Both the position numbers and the translations under genes were made by a program. The notes under the pieces were generated by a model. That model was given only the letters and a program-made list of their open reading frames with translations. It made no database searches and had not been told where the DNA came from. 64,000 nucleotides of DNA from Protopterus annectens (Eukaryota; Chordata; Ceratodontiformes; Protopteridae), in the NCBI RefSeq assembly GCF_019279795.1, contig NC_056744.1:901273904-901337903 (forward strand), read 5' to 3'. This document shows positions 13,031 to 24,880 of this stretch, piece by piece. Each line of letters opens with the position of its first letter. Positions within the stretch are counted from its first letter, which is position 1.

Positions 13031-13035
13031 GTGTA

Positions 13036-13458
13036 CTAATCCCCACCTGCATGCTCCTCATCCAGTGTTTGTGTGAAATCCACCTCTGCAATGCTTCCCT
13101 TAGCTTCATGGCTTGTGTATTGGGCGGGTGCCCCAAGTTTGGCAAGGAGCTCCTTGGTGGGTGTCAGTGGGTGCTGGATGGCTAGGCCCCCACCTGTGGC
13201 TAGTCTGTCCCATGCTACAGTAGCATCCCATTGATAGGCATAGTGGATGAGGTCAGTGGCCTGATGCTGCACATGCTCATAAGTTCTGTTGTGCAGGCTG
13301 GCATCATTTACCCTGTGGACCACACTGTTCCACAGGATGGTCCTCTCCCGCACATCTTCTGCTCTCCATCCAAATCACAGGGCATAATATCCAATCCCAT
13401 ATTGGGTGATGATGTCAGTTTCCCCAACAGAGAATGCTGGTAGGTGAGCCCTCTGCAT
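13036..13458 (-). pseudogene. Harbinger accessory MYB/SANT-like protein, one in-frame stop
   Basis: Harbinger transposons carry a second gene for a MYB/SANT-type DNA-binding protein that helps the transposase reach the element ends. Starting at the ATG at 13458 (MQRAHLPAFSVGETDII), one frame runs 140 codons with a single TGA about 29 codons in, which looks like CGA decay. After it come RERTILWNSVVHRVND, RTYEHVQHQATDLIHYA (a tri-helix/SANT-like segment) and TGGGLAIQHPLTPTKELL, the Gly/Pro linker seen after the SANT domain in such proteins. It ends in TAG at 13036. CAG/GTAAC just upstream of the ATG could be a splice context. The matching transposase at 0.7-1.8 kb is on the other strand and far away, so they need not be one element. 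Confidence 0.65.
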
Positions 13459-13459
13459 G

Positions 13460-14320
13460 TTACCTGAAAGACATAAACTGGAAAAAGGTCACAGGACCTC
13501 ATATGGTTGTCAAATTGCATGTCAACAGTGGCTATTACTTGCAAATAATCCACACTGCACCATAACCCTCCAAGCTATCATGGCTATAGCAGCTTGCATT
13601 ACACTCCTGTTCCTGAGCTATCTTATTCCTCCCAATGTTGGACACTTGATTGCATAATCCTCTATTCTCCATTCATTTCTGTGTAGAGGGTTGACAGTGT
13701 GCATCTGCCATGTGGACAGTGTGTGGATGGTGGCAGGTCTGTGTTTGACTGTGGTGTGTGATCGAGTTGTGAGCACATGCCTGAGTTCATGTAGGAGGCA
13801 GACAGTGATGTTATTATGCCCCATGGAGATACGCTGTTGTTGCAATCAGTAGGCAATATGTACATGTTCACCATTGCTGAAGGGAGGAGTGTGGTTGATG
13901 TGCATATCCCACTGTACAGCTTGGGTGGACAGGGTGGTGATGTTCCCACCTAATCTGTGTGATGCAGGTTGTCTATATCCATGGCATGTGTGTATGAGGT
14001 GTTCTTTACCCCCAGCACAGGGTGAATTGTTTTGTTTCCTCTGAGATTTACAACATATGTGGAGACACAATTGAAATTGTCCTTGGTGGTGTGGATATGT
14101 CTGATTTGTAGTCATAGTCAGCCTTACAGGAAGTCACCTGTGAACTTACATGCTTGCTCAGATATTGGTGGACTTGCTTCCAAGTTGTTGCCTGCACCTA
14201 TGCGTCCCTGTACAGCCAATGTAGCAACCTATTATGTGGTTTGTGTATTGCTGCTATCCACCAAAGTAGATTACTCTACCTTGGTGGAGGTTGGTTATAC
14301 AGGTCAGGTACTGCTGAGTC
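13460..14320. other. Unassigned, probably Harbinger-related non-coding sequence
   Basis: Several medium ORFs occur on the minus strand (13618-14115), but none has a family signature or agrees with a neighbour. I treat them as chance. Confidence 0.3.
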
Positions 14321-14324
14321 CATA

Positions 14325-14825
14325 TAGCTACAGTGGATTTAAAGGGTACACACCCCTGTTACAATACCTGGTATTTGTGCAATTGGAACATGATACCACA
14401 ATAGCTCATTTTAAAAATATTCCCACCTGTAATGTGACCTATAGGCTGTACAATTCAATTGAAAACATAACAATCTGGTCTGTGAAAACATATGGAAATA
14501 ATAATCAGTACAATAAGCCAGCTGAATGAGTGTGTACACCCTTAAACTGATATGTTGTGAATGCACCTCTTGAGATGGTTATAACATTAATTTGTCTTGA
14601 TTTGGACTCTAACATCATGGCACATCTTCACTTGGCAATAGTTGCTCATCTTCCTAGAAACACCTTTGATTGTATTTCAATGGGATTGTACAGGTTAGGG
14701 GTCACATTCAAGATGAGAAACATTCTGAAATGATCTTCTGTGGTCTGATTGTCATACAGCACACAAACCTGGCATTCCAACAGGGGTGTGTACACTTGTG
14801 ATATCCACTGTATATAGGTGTTGAT
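14325..14825. mobile_element. Long inverted repeat, DNA-transposon-like remnant
   Basis: The segment 14325-14475 (TACAGTGG..., GTACACACCCCTGTT..., AATGTGACCTATAGGCTGTACAATTC) recurs in inverted orientation at 14665-14825 with moderate divergence. The spacer has GTGTGTACACCCTTAAACTG and CATGGCACATCTTCACTTGG, a sequence type I recognise as a dispersed vertebrate repeat, though I cannot name its class with certainty. Arms of about 150 bp around a short body fit a long-TIR, non-autonomous DNA transposon. Confidence 0.55.
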
Positions 14826-14829
14826 ATTG

Positions 14830-16560
14830 GTAGGCATGGATAGAGGGTCATAACACAGTTGGACGCTTCTCTGATTAATACCTGATAATCATGCCTACTC
14901 TAGCACCCATATCAGTGTCAGGGCAATACAACAACCAGTAGCTGTACAGAGTTATGTCTGTTGTATGCACTGACACTGATATTATAGGCATGTGCAACAT
15001 GCACAACCTATGTACCTGACTGCTTGAAACCCATGTGATTAGTTTTGTGCCTTCCAGCTGAACATATGCATACGTGCATGTGCTCAGGGGATACCTGGTA
15101 TACATTTCCATTCTATGTTAGTATGGCACACTGTATTTACAGTCTTGCTGCTCAATCATACTTCTCAACCTGTTATAGCAATACATCTGGGCAATGGCAC
15201 ACATAAATGGGTGACAAAAAGGACATCAGTATTGATACTGTATTAATATAGCTGCACCATACATTAGTACACTGATTGCACATTAAGCTTTGACATCAGT
15301 GTGATAACCTGAAAGATGTCCAACAGTCATAAGTAGGCTATTATGTTACAATGTCATTGCTCACAGACCTGACAATGGTTTGGTTGACATAACACATGTA
15401 TATGTGTATGTGACTGCAGATATCAGTCACAAATGTGCTTATTGTCCAGCAGAACACTGTACAGTTGAATGTTATTAATTCAATGTATCACATGCAGTTC
15501 AACACGTCTACAACAGTACTTTACTATGCACATGCCCTATATAGGTCTCTTAGCTTTACAAGATAAACATGTGTCAAACTCATATTCACAGGTAATATGG
15601 ATATAGACAACATCCCATTAACTGGCCCAGCAGTGGCACAGTCACAACTGTTTGACAGACACCCCTGCAGTTGTCATATATGAGCTGTCTTTTCCCAGGG
15701 TGAGTCAGGCTCCTGAGCTGTGATCCTAGCTCACAAATTCTCAGAGCATCACATCCGGACAAAGCCTTAAATGATGGGGGGATAAATAGGGACAGACTTT
15801 AATATTCCTGTTACAAACATAGGACGTTTGTAGAATGATACATTTTGCATTACTGTGAATATTCTTAAGGATGTGGAGTCTTAAAATCAAGTGTTTGTCA
15901 TTACTTGATGACTTCAATCCTCAGCTTTTTGCCAGAAAAGTATAGATTTCACAGTGAACAGACAAAAAACTATGATGGTAAAATGTGGACATTCTGTGAA
16001 GATTTGAACAGCTGAGAGGTATGTCTGTAATCTCTCCCACTGCAGGGAGGACCAAATGCTATGGCCATAGCAGCTGTTCAGCAGGAAATTAATACAAGTC
16101 TTGTTGGAACATATATTCCTCCAAATCATATTTCCCATTATCACAGACCAAGTACTACATTCATTTACATGCTTACATGTTCCACTTACCTTTTTTCTTT
16201 TTTCTCTTTTCCAGTTTATATTTTGTTTTCTTTCTCTCTCTTTGTGCACTACAGGGATAGAGCTGGTTTGAATAGGTGGCAGCATGGCTTTTGTAGGTGA
16301 TGCTCATGACCAGGTGATGGCCTGTGCACTTATTGGGGTTATCCGCTTGCTAATTGCATGCATATCAGCTGTGTAGGTCTTCCAATAGCCAATGTCATGG
16401 CAACACATTCCTATAAATGAGTACTCCATGAGAGAGTTGGCCCTTTCCCTTACTTGCGGAAAGACATCCTGGAGTTGTGTGAGCTACTACCTCTTACAAT
16501 AAGACATGTGGAGACAAGCTAAATACATGGTGGAGAAGGTTCAAGACTTAGGGGCAGAAT
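14830..16560. other. Unassigned non-coding sequence
   Basis: Pyrimidine tracts near 16190-16255 followed by CTACAG look like a splice acceptor context, but no coding exon follows that I can support. Confidence 0.3.
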
Positions 16561-17767
16561 GTAAGTATTGTTGTTATATGTTTGGAATACAGCTAGTTAA
16601 ACAGGGTTTGCCTGCACATGCTACTTCTGCATGGGTTTCAGTCTGACAAAGTTCTGTCTCTTCATAGCTGTCAACTGTAGGGCCATCCACATAATGGCCA
16701 CAGGTTAGCCTGTTATGTTTGGACTGTTCCCCAGACAGGTGTTGTCCTTGGCAAATCAGTAGCATTTTCTGGTGATTGGATTATGTAAATGGTAACATCC
16801 ATTTGTTTTTTTTTACTTTATATCCCTCAGAACAGATATGTTATAACAAACCCTGTAACACCAGCAACTTTCTCAGTGTATAACAGGAATATTTCAAGTA
16901 TGGCCATGTATTTGGGTCTCTGTCCACGAATTATGTCAGGCTTTGTCCATTTGCCATACAGTAGTAGGTTGATAGGTATACTGGTCTATCATTATTTAGT
17001 GCTGTAATTCCCGCTGAGGGGGAAAGCCTGGAAAACATGTTGAAGTCTGTAAATTCAAGAAGGTGATGTATAGAGAATGCTCTTAGATGCCCTTGTAACA
17101 TATTTTATGTAGGGGGGGGCAGTAACATATGTTTTGAAACTAGGCTGTTAAAACATGTGAGATATATTACTGATGAGAAAGATGACAGTTCTATAGCCGT
17201 ACATTTGAATAAATCTCAACATGTGGACAGTAGTGGGTCCCAAGGTACTGTTTTTGAAAATGTCTATTCCTCAGTTTGATGAAACATTCATAAAAGGACA
17301 ATTGTTATGTACAGACTCAGTGTATTAATATTAACTTTGATACTTTATCCAGTAGGGGATTAAATGGCGGCAGTGTATTTAATTATGTCACTAGGTGTTA
17401 ATTGCTTTTTGTGATTAAGGCATGTATTTCTGGAAATGTTTTACTGCTTGAAGGCTTTGGCCAAGACATAAGAGTATAATAAATATGTGAAAATTACTGG
17501 CTAGTTGTATTTCTCTTTGCTATGTTCAGATATTTTATTTGCTTTGCGAAGAAGTTGTATGTCTGGCCATTGTGTATAGCCTATCATGATTTTGTAGCAG
17601 TGTACTGTTCACTTATTTATTTGGACTGTGGGGGGGGGGCAGATGTGAGTGTCATGGCTGCTTTTGTATCCAACTGTGCATGCTGCTCCACTTATGGGTG
17701 GTCTATCAGCAGTATATGTTTGTATGGGTATTTCTGGACATGTATCAATATAGTATGTATGTATGTA

Positions 17768-17770
<3 letters not shown>
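16560..17770. repeat. Dispersed repeat D1, copy 1
   Basis: Blocks here match blocks around the PLE insertion. GTTAGCCTGTTATGTTTGGACTGTTCCCC near 16706 matches 25310-25340. CAACTTTCTCAGTGTATAACAG near 16866 matches 25465-25490. CTGTCCACGAATTATGTCAGGCTTTGTCC near 16921 matches 29587-29617. The GGCCATTGTGTA...CATGCTGC block (17560-17700) matches 29790-29910. No coding capacity is seen. This copy shows what the target looked like before the PLE inserted in copy 2. Confidence 0.65.
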
Positions 17771-17847
<77 letters not shown>

Positions 17848-17905
17848 ACACATATATGGATCTCCCTACATATCTCTCTCTCTCTATCTCTCTCTCTCTC
17901 TCTCT
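17755..17905. repeat. (AT)n microsatellite with adjoining (CT)n
   Basis: Pure AT runs from about 17774 to 17844. A CT-rich run follows at 17875-17905. Long Ile/Tyr-rich ORFs across it are artefacts. Confidence 0.97.
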
Positions 17906-18320
17906 ATGCCTGTTTCTATTCAGATATATATATATTTATAGATACCAATCCTTCCTAGTTGCACAGTGTCTCTTCCCTATTATAAACTGGCTGTAAAGAA
18001 GAGTATGTTTGAGAAAACATCCTAAAGCCATACAGCACAGTTAGATTGCTGTTAAATTGCTTTGACTATGGTGTGCAGGGTCCTTGGTTCAAGACCTGCA
18101 AGTGCTGTTTATTTTGTTGCAAGGCATAACAAAGACTGTTGGATACAGAGTGATTAAGGCAGTTTTGAACAGCTTTAAGCATGTTTGCATGGGTTTGCGT
18201 GATGATGAGTGGTGCTAATGTATGGTTAAAAGAATAGGCTCTTACACCATGTAGGCTTTGCTTACCACTGTGTAAATCTGCTTAGCATTTATATTTAAGC
18301 AATGCTGAAACCTGCTAAGC
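17906..18320 (+). repeat. Dispersed repeat D2 copy 1 (AT-tract plus tRNA-like segment)
   Basis: After the AT tract come TTCCCTATTATAAACTGGCTG, then a tRNA-like segment ending GGTCCTTGGTTCAAGACC (B-box-like), then ATTTTGTTGCAAGGCA, CTGTTGGATACAGAGTGATT and CATGGGTTTGCGTG, and a tail rich in GCTTA/TAAGC. The same order is found at 32.9-33.3 kb and 33.8-34.36 kb. The B-box-like motif suggests a tRNA-derived SINE core; the full unit is longer than a typical SINE. Confidence 0.6.
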
Positions 18321-18537
18321 ATAGCTCAGCCCTGGTAACCAGTGATGATGTTCCATTCTGATAAAATAGCAGGATAATGACATTTGTAAATCATTAACCC
18401 CGAGTACCTTCTCAGGGCACCTTAGCCCATACATCCAAGTGCTCTCTGAGATGCTAGAAATTGTATGCTGTTCCACCTGTGTGTCTTCTACAAGGGCCAG
18501 TAACTTTGCAGTCAAGTTTTAGCTCCAATGTTAAAAA

Positions 18538-18586
18538 TTAAGTTGAAAAAGTACCTGAACTTTGTCAGGTACCTTCTCAACTTAGT
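18538..18586. repeat. Short hairpin (inverted repeat)
   Basis: AAGTTGAAAAAGTACCTGA and TCAGGTACCTTCTCAACTT are near-perfect reverse complements separated by ACTTTG, giving a stem of about 19 bp with two mismatches or bulges. It is isolated from recognised elements. Confidence 0.8.
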
Positions 18587-18589
18587 TTT

Positions 18590-20745
18590 CAGCATGGAGT
18601 AACATCAGGTTCATATTTAAGTTTAACGAGAAAATCAACTTACCATGCACTGTGTATCTGCTTGTGATCACAGCAAGCCGATTCTTTATGTGTTGCTATT
18701 GTCAGTATCTGGTGGTGTGAGTCAAGCATTTAATTTTCACATTTCCTTTGTTGGTCGGTTAGTTAAACATTAGTTACTTAGTTAAATGTCTTGAGTTTGT
18801 GACTTGTGGTAGCATTTACAGTTCTTGGATTTTTTTTAATTTTGTCTGTTTTCTATTGCCAGGAAAGTAAAGCATCTGTTGGGGTTCTTTTTAAGATGTT
18901 TTCCCCAGCAGTTATAGAACTGCAAGTGGTGTTGTGCACTAGGAATATTCCAAGTAGTTATCTTTAGTGGGAGGAGTACAGTGTTTCATAACCCTTGTCT
19001 TTTACTGCTTTGTGTTTTTTTGTCTGGCTAAGACTTCATTCATTGTCTTGCCTTTACTTACTGTAATCTCTGGCTTCAGAATCGAATAATTAGAAAACAT
19101 TTTTGATATGAAAAATATCACTTCTTCCTTCCCTTGTTTCCCTTTGGCATAACCTCTTTTGCATTATTATTAGAAACATGTCGTTCATAAAACAGGCTCA
19201 TGGAAACTAGATTTTTCAAGTGTAGCTCAAGTTCTAAACTCTTACAGTTAACTCAAACAAAATGACAACTGAATAGAATAAAACTAAATGACTGACTCAA
19301 AATTAACGAGGTGTCAGCTTATTGTTTTTACTGATATGCCCCTGCTGTCCTGAATTACGAGCATAAATGACGTTTCATGGGGTTGTCACATTGCAGATCA
19401 GTTACGTACTGTGAATATGTACTCTCAAATTAAATTTCACGTTATGTCTGTAACTACTGTAGTACTTTCCTGCATAGTGAGTTGTTAAATGTGTTATGTG
19501 CATTGAAAAAGCTGTGAGTTGTTGATTATAATCGTTTCTGGACAGTGGTGAGTTGTCTTTTTAAAGAAGTTGCAATTACTCTTTCTAAATAATTAAATTA
19601 TAAAAATGCATTCTGCACGTCTTTAATGGTCTCAGTGTGAGAATTAGATGATCCAGCAAGACCAGTGCAGCCTTCAGATGGTACCACTTTCAAACAAGCT
19701 TTTGCTTCTCACGGTTGGTGCAGGCTCATTTGGCGTTATAATCCGCAAGCATGATGCTTGTTGATAAGGTATAGGATACTGTATTGTCAGTCTTTGTGGT
19801 ATTTGTGGATTTTGAGAAGTTAGTTGCATTTTAGGTTCATGTTTCAGACTAATGCTCAGTTGAATTCAACATCTTTATGCTTTTCTTCTAGATGTGAGTG
19901 CCCAAAAGCTAATGCATCTGAGAGAACTGTTAGCCTCTTTCATAGGCTCTGAAACAAAGCCAAACAAATTTGTAACACTGTCTACAGATCGTGGACACAT
20001 TTATATATTTTATTAACCATGCACCCACTTAAAGGTAAACACTCTTAAATTCAAAAATTATTTTAATAATATATTGAAGATGTGTACAGTACTGATGCAT
20101 CAGGATCAGTATGTTTCCTGTTCCATTAAACTACGTCTTGCTCCTTGGCAAGTTAGTTATTGCGACCTGCCATATTCATTTAATGGTGCAATGTGTGTTC
20201 CTCATCGTAGAAACAGAATTTCATTGTGTAGGGGACTAAAGCTCCACAATAGGAAGAAATAATGATAATAAAAAGGCAATAACTTTTGCATAGTGATACA
20301 GCCATACAGTTGTATCGTAAGAGTAAAGCATTACATTTTTTAGCAGCACAATAAAAGTTGTGATAGTTTGAAGAAGAAAATTAGAAAAAAATATAACATG
20401 GTTATTAAAAAGGAAAGAAAAGAAAGAAGAGGTAAACATGAAAAATGACAAAGATATAGAACAGGGAAGGAAATGAAAATTGTAGAGATTAAGGAGGGGA
20501 AAAGAACAAAAACGAATGGGGGGCAAGGGGTAGAGTAAGGCAAAGTAAGGATGTTATGTCATTATGGTGATTGTATGTTAGCAGTTATTGAAAAGACACT
20601 TTTACCAGCCATGTGGAACAAGTAGTAATAATGGAGTGATAAAATGGAAAGGATATGAGACTGTGACAAAAACAAGGGTTTTATATGTGAAGTGAAGATG
20701 CCTGTTTGGGCAGTACCATTGGAGAATTTGTGAAGGGAAAAGAAG
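18590..20745. other. Sequence with no recognised repeat or gene
   Basis: This is moderately AT-rich sequence without long ORFs or repeats seen elsewhere in the window. From 20350 to 20530 the plus strand is strongly purine-rich. It could be single-copy intergenic or intronic DNA. No exon could be supported. Confidence 0.4.
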
Positions 20746-20751
20746 CATATG

Positions 20752-20885
20752 GTTGGCATATTGGTTTAGGTGTTTACCTTGTAGGCACAAGGTACTGGGT
20801 TTGATTCTCACATGAGGTAACTGGCTAGGCTTAAAATGACCCACAAGGGTAGTTAGCCTAGTACTAATCTATAAACCTATGAAAA
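20752..20885 (+). mobile_element. tRNA-derived SINE with CR1-like tail
   Basis: The head contains an A-box-like ATTGGTTTAGGTG, an anticodon-like hairpin CCTTG-TAGGCA-CAAGG, and a B-box-like GGGTTTGATTCTC, all correctly spaced for a tRNA. A short body (GGCTTAAAATGACCCACAA) follows. The 37-bp tail from 20847 matches the 3' end of the CR1-like LINE at 53215-53251 (complement) at about 30 of 37 positions, including ACCTATGAA. A Pol III head plus LINE-derived tail is the standard structure of a SINE that borrows a LINE's enzymes. Confidence 0.75.
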
Positions 20886-21549
20886 ATGTGCGTGGTTAAT
20901 TCCTAAGTCCGTTATGGTTAGTGATGTATTTATTTTCAAAATACGTGCACTTTATTTATAACTATAAAAATCCTAACACATTGTTTGGTGATGTATCTGT
21001 TATATTATATTGTTATATATGTATTGTATATATTGTTATATTGTATTGTTACATATATATTTTAACATGGAATTTGCATTCTGTTTATGGCTGATAAAGA
21101 ATGTTAGATGAGAATAGTTTGTCCATTTCTTCACTTTTTTGAAATTTTAGGTCTTGCTCTTAAAGCTGCTGAATGTGTTAGTCTGAATATTGGCAACATT
21201 TTTAGTCTTGATGTCAGTTGATTTATGGATGTTTTCTCTCTTACTGTTTCGGGTGAGGCAAGTTTGAAAGATTTTAACTCCCGAATTGTGGGAGGTTAGG
21301 CTTTTACTAAGAAAAAGCTGCATTCTTGTATTTCCTTTGCCTTGGCACCGAGAGTATTTACATTTAAACAAATTGTTCCAGAGGAATAATCACTGAAAAT
21401 TCAAATTCTGCAAAACGTATTTGAGTAATGATATTGTCAAAGTGATGACACAATCTTGGGATGATGTATATAGAACTGTAGTAAGACACAAGTGATGGTC
21501 TATTGTGTTCTGTATAGCAGAACTCAATTTACTAAAGCAGTTTACTGTT

Positions 21550-21870
21550 CTTGTAGGTTATTTCAGATATACTTTTCTGAGGTGGAGGCCAAAACCAGTG
21601 GGCTATGGCTGACCAAGTTTGCAGATGATTGCAAGCTGGGCGCTGTCATCAATCTCCCTAGTGACATGGACATCCTCCAAGAGGGTCTCACCCAAACAAA
21701 TGACTGGTGTCAGAAACATGGCCTCAAGCTAAATACAAAAAAATGCATCATCACCCCCTTGGGGAGAGTGATGTCCCCACAAATTATGACATTGATAATG
21801 TCCTAAGCACGCAGTCAGTTGTAAGGGATTTGGGCACCTAGACTGATAACAACCTAACATTTGACCATGG
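21550..21870 (+). pseudogene. CR1-like LINE RT fragment
   Basis: A short piece of the same LINE family lies on the plus strand. YFSEVEAKTSGLWLTKFADD keeps the catalytic FADD box, then CKLGAVINLPSDMDILQ, then HGLKLNTKKCIITP. After a frame change, a GTXTDNNLTFDH segment follows, corresponding to GTQVDSQLSFDNH in the 54-kb copy. It is truncated on both sides with no poly-repeat tail. Confidence 0.8.
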
Positions 21871-22620
21871 CTTTCTTGTAAAGTGCTGAGGACTGCAGTC
21901 ACTGAATAATAACAAATATATGATTTTCAGACTTCATACCTTTCAGAACATGCTTACTATGACATTACCTGCTAAGTATATAAGTCCAATATTTAAAATC
22001 TGTTCCTGATCTGGGTTTCTGTCTCTGATTTTTAAACTAACAGGTTGAGGGTCATGAGAGATGCAAAAGTTTGCAATATATTTTGGGCATTTTTCCTGGC
22101 TTTGTCAGTCATGTGGAATTTAGATGGGAGGAAGAGCTCAGTAATATGTAACTGTTATAATATTTTTGCTGAATTACTCATGTCTTCTAACAGATTATAA
22201 TGAGTCTGTGCTACATAACAGCTGCACAAGGTAATATAATGAATGCCTACTCAACAGGTTATGTGCAGCAATTACCACCTGTGTCTGTGCATGCATAACT
22301 TTGAAGTAATGGAATGCAGATCATTACCACAGTAACAACATTATCACTTTTGAGGTAAAACTCCCAGCAGCTGTCAATGTTATTCACATAAGTAGAGGTC
22401 ATTATCATATTGATGAATGCACAAGTCAGTTTTGTGGTTTTGTCTACATGGAGTCATTTCACGCCATCCCCCACCATTTTCTTTCTGTCATTCTTACAAA
22501 TTGTTTAATGCACAGTAAAGTCCTGATTGTGGTTATATATGCTTCATATCTTTGTGAGCTACTGCAATTGAACATTGTATCATGTTTTAATTTCCTGTAT
22601 CACACAGTCACTATATAGTT
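21871..22620. other. Unassigned AT-rich sequence
   Basis: No gene or repeat was recognised. Confidence 0.3.
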
Positions 22621-22629
22621 TTCTGGGGG

Positions 22630-24080
22630 ATTGCTTGTTTTTTTAGGAGTTAGGTTATGAAAATTCTGATATTTTTTCATATTTTAGTGAAAGACTTAGT
22701 TAAGGAAAGATGTCAGCGTGTTAGGTAATATCTCATTTTCAAGACAGATCAGTCTTTACAATGTGATAAAAGAAATGTCATCTTGCACTGTACACATGTA
22801 CATATACCATACTTTGTTTAGGGCTTACATTATGGGAATTATGATTTGTTTTCATATTTTTGGTAAATAACTGTGCAAGGGAGCATGCCACTGTGCTAAG
22901 TAATACCTCATTTTGAAGACAGTATTAATAGTTCCAACATGGTAAAATAACTGTGTCTGTATGTCATACACATGGACAGATATCAAAGTTTGTTTAGGAC
23001 TTAGGTTATGGAAATTATGATTTTTTTCATATTTTGGTAAATAAATTTGCAAGGGCATCTTAATGTGCTAAGTAACACTTCATTTTAAAGACAGTATAAA
23101 TAGTTTCAACATGGTAAAATAACTGTGCCTGTATGGTGTACACATGTACAGATATCAACGTTTGTTTAGGACTTAGGTTATGGAAATTATGATTTTTTTA
23201 AATATTTTGGTAAATAACTTTGCAAGGGAGCATCTCAATGTGCTAAGTAATACCTCATTTTGAAGACAGTATTCATAGTTCCAACATGGTAAAATAACTC
23301 TGCCTGTATGTTGTACACATGTACAGATATCAAAGTTTGTTTTGGACTTAGGTTATGGAAATTATGATTTTTTTTCATATTTTGGTAAATAACTTTGCAA
23401 GGGAGCATCTGAATGTGCTAACTAATACCTCATTTTGAATACAGTATTTATAGTTCCAACATGGTAAAGGAACTGTGTCTGTATGTTGTACACATGTACA
23501 GATATCAAAGTTTGTTTCGAACTTAGGTTACAGAAATTATGATGTTTTTCATATTTTGGTAAATAACTTTGCAAGGGGATATGTCAGTGTGCCAAGTAAT
23601 ACCTCATTTTGAAGACAGTGTTACTCCTTACAACATGGTAAAAGAGCTGTGTCTGTGCACTGTACACATGTACAGATATCACAGTTTGTTTAGTCTTGTA
23701 GGATTATGAAAATTATACATTTCCAATACTTCTCATTATTATGCCCGTACCTTTGCAAGAAAGCATGGTGATGACACAAATGATGCATAATTTTGAAGCT
23801 GACATTGAGACACACAACTTCTATACTGATATGTAACCTCTGTCTGTTACAGATGATGAGATATTATGCTTTGTTTATTTATCAATTATGAGAAATATTA
23901 TAGTAATCATATTTCTGTGAATATCTCCATAAAGGAGCATCACACAGTAATGGTTAAGGTATTATTTTAAAGCAGACATTCATACAAATAAATTAAATAC
24001 AAATTGTATGGGTCTGCATGGTACATTGTCCACGATATTGTGCTTTGCTTTTCCAAAAAGGTAAAACATACGCACAATAT
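22630..24080. repeat. Tandem array, unit about 175 bp, about 8 copies
   Basis: The landmark CTAAGTAATACCTCATTTTGAAG and its variants occurs near 22722, 22897, 23069, 23244, 23419, 23593, 23778 and 23955, spaced 172-185 bp. Each unit also carries AACATGGTAAAATAACTGTG, GTACACATGTACAGATATCA, TTAGGTTATGGAAATTATGA and TTTTGGTAAATAACTTTGCA. The inner five units are most alike and the outer ones more diverged, the usual pattern of a locally amplified satellite. The unit is AT-rich and non-coding. Confidence 0.92.
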
Positions 24081-24880
24081 CAGCATTCCTTACCAAATAT
24101 TTAATAATGACTTTGATACACACTATCAACATGTACACTGTTGGAAAGGTTAGTGTCTGCTGAACAACTTTTGTTTTAACATTTTTAGTCTAGCTTTTAT
24201 AGTTAAAGAGTTATGAACATTTGTTTTCTGTATGGTATTACAAATGATGTTTCTGAAAATGAGCTCAGGCTGCACTGTTATTCCTATGGTCAAATTAAGC
24301 AGGCAGCTTTTTCTGAGCTTCTCCAGAGTGAATGAGTTAATAAGTGTATTTAATTTCCTGTACATAACATGCTTCTATACAGTAGCAAGGGGTGTGAGTA
24401 TAATGTATGGGACACCTGGGTATACATGGGTTGTACCACAATCTTTTCTCTTTGTATTTGTTTCATACATGGGTAGTATCCCAAGTTTTATGCAGTCACA
24501 CTTGCATGTTACACCAGCTACAGTGCACTGGTTGACGAACATAGTATAACACATATTGTATCATTACATTAGTACTTTTAACAGTGCTTTTCCAAGTAAG
24601 AGTAGATTACAGACTGTAGTACTAGAACCATACACCCCTGCATGCAAAGCTGTGACTCTGAGTACTGACTATCTTGTTCTTGGTGTTTGATCTGTATGTT
24701 TATATGTATCTCCTATTGGATATTGATCTGTGTTGATATTAACTGTAGACTACTATGTTTTTGCACATGTCATTAAGGTCTGCTGTCATGTAGTACTGGC
24801 ATACCTTTCGGTTTCAGATGTCCATATTTCAAAACATTCATCCTAATGCATAACCTCTTGCCTTTCTATTTTCTGTCTGT
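24081..24880. other. Unassigned AT-rich sequence
   Basis: No gene or repeat was recognised. Confidence 0.3.

Noticed and set aside
16186-16300. Splice-acceptor-like pyrimidine tract followed by CTACAG
   Set aside because: No open or family-like exon follows, so it is not supported as part of a gene.
16420-16530. Possible Harbinger-like segment (PFPYLRKDILELCELL) on the plus strand
   Set aside because: A short resemblance only. It is cut by a stop after about 30 codons, with no downstream DDE block.
17522-17996. Tyr/Ile-rich ORFs up to 139 codons
   Set aside because: They are translations of the (AT)n and (CT)n tracts.
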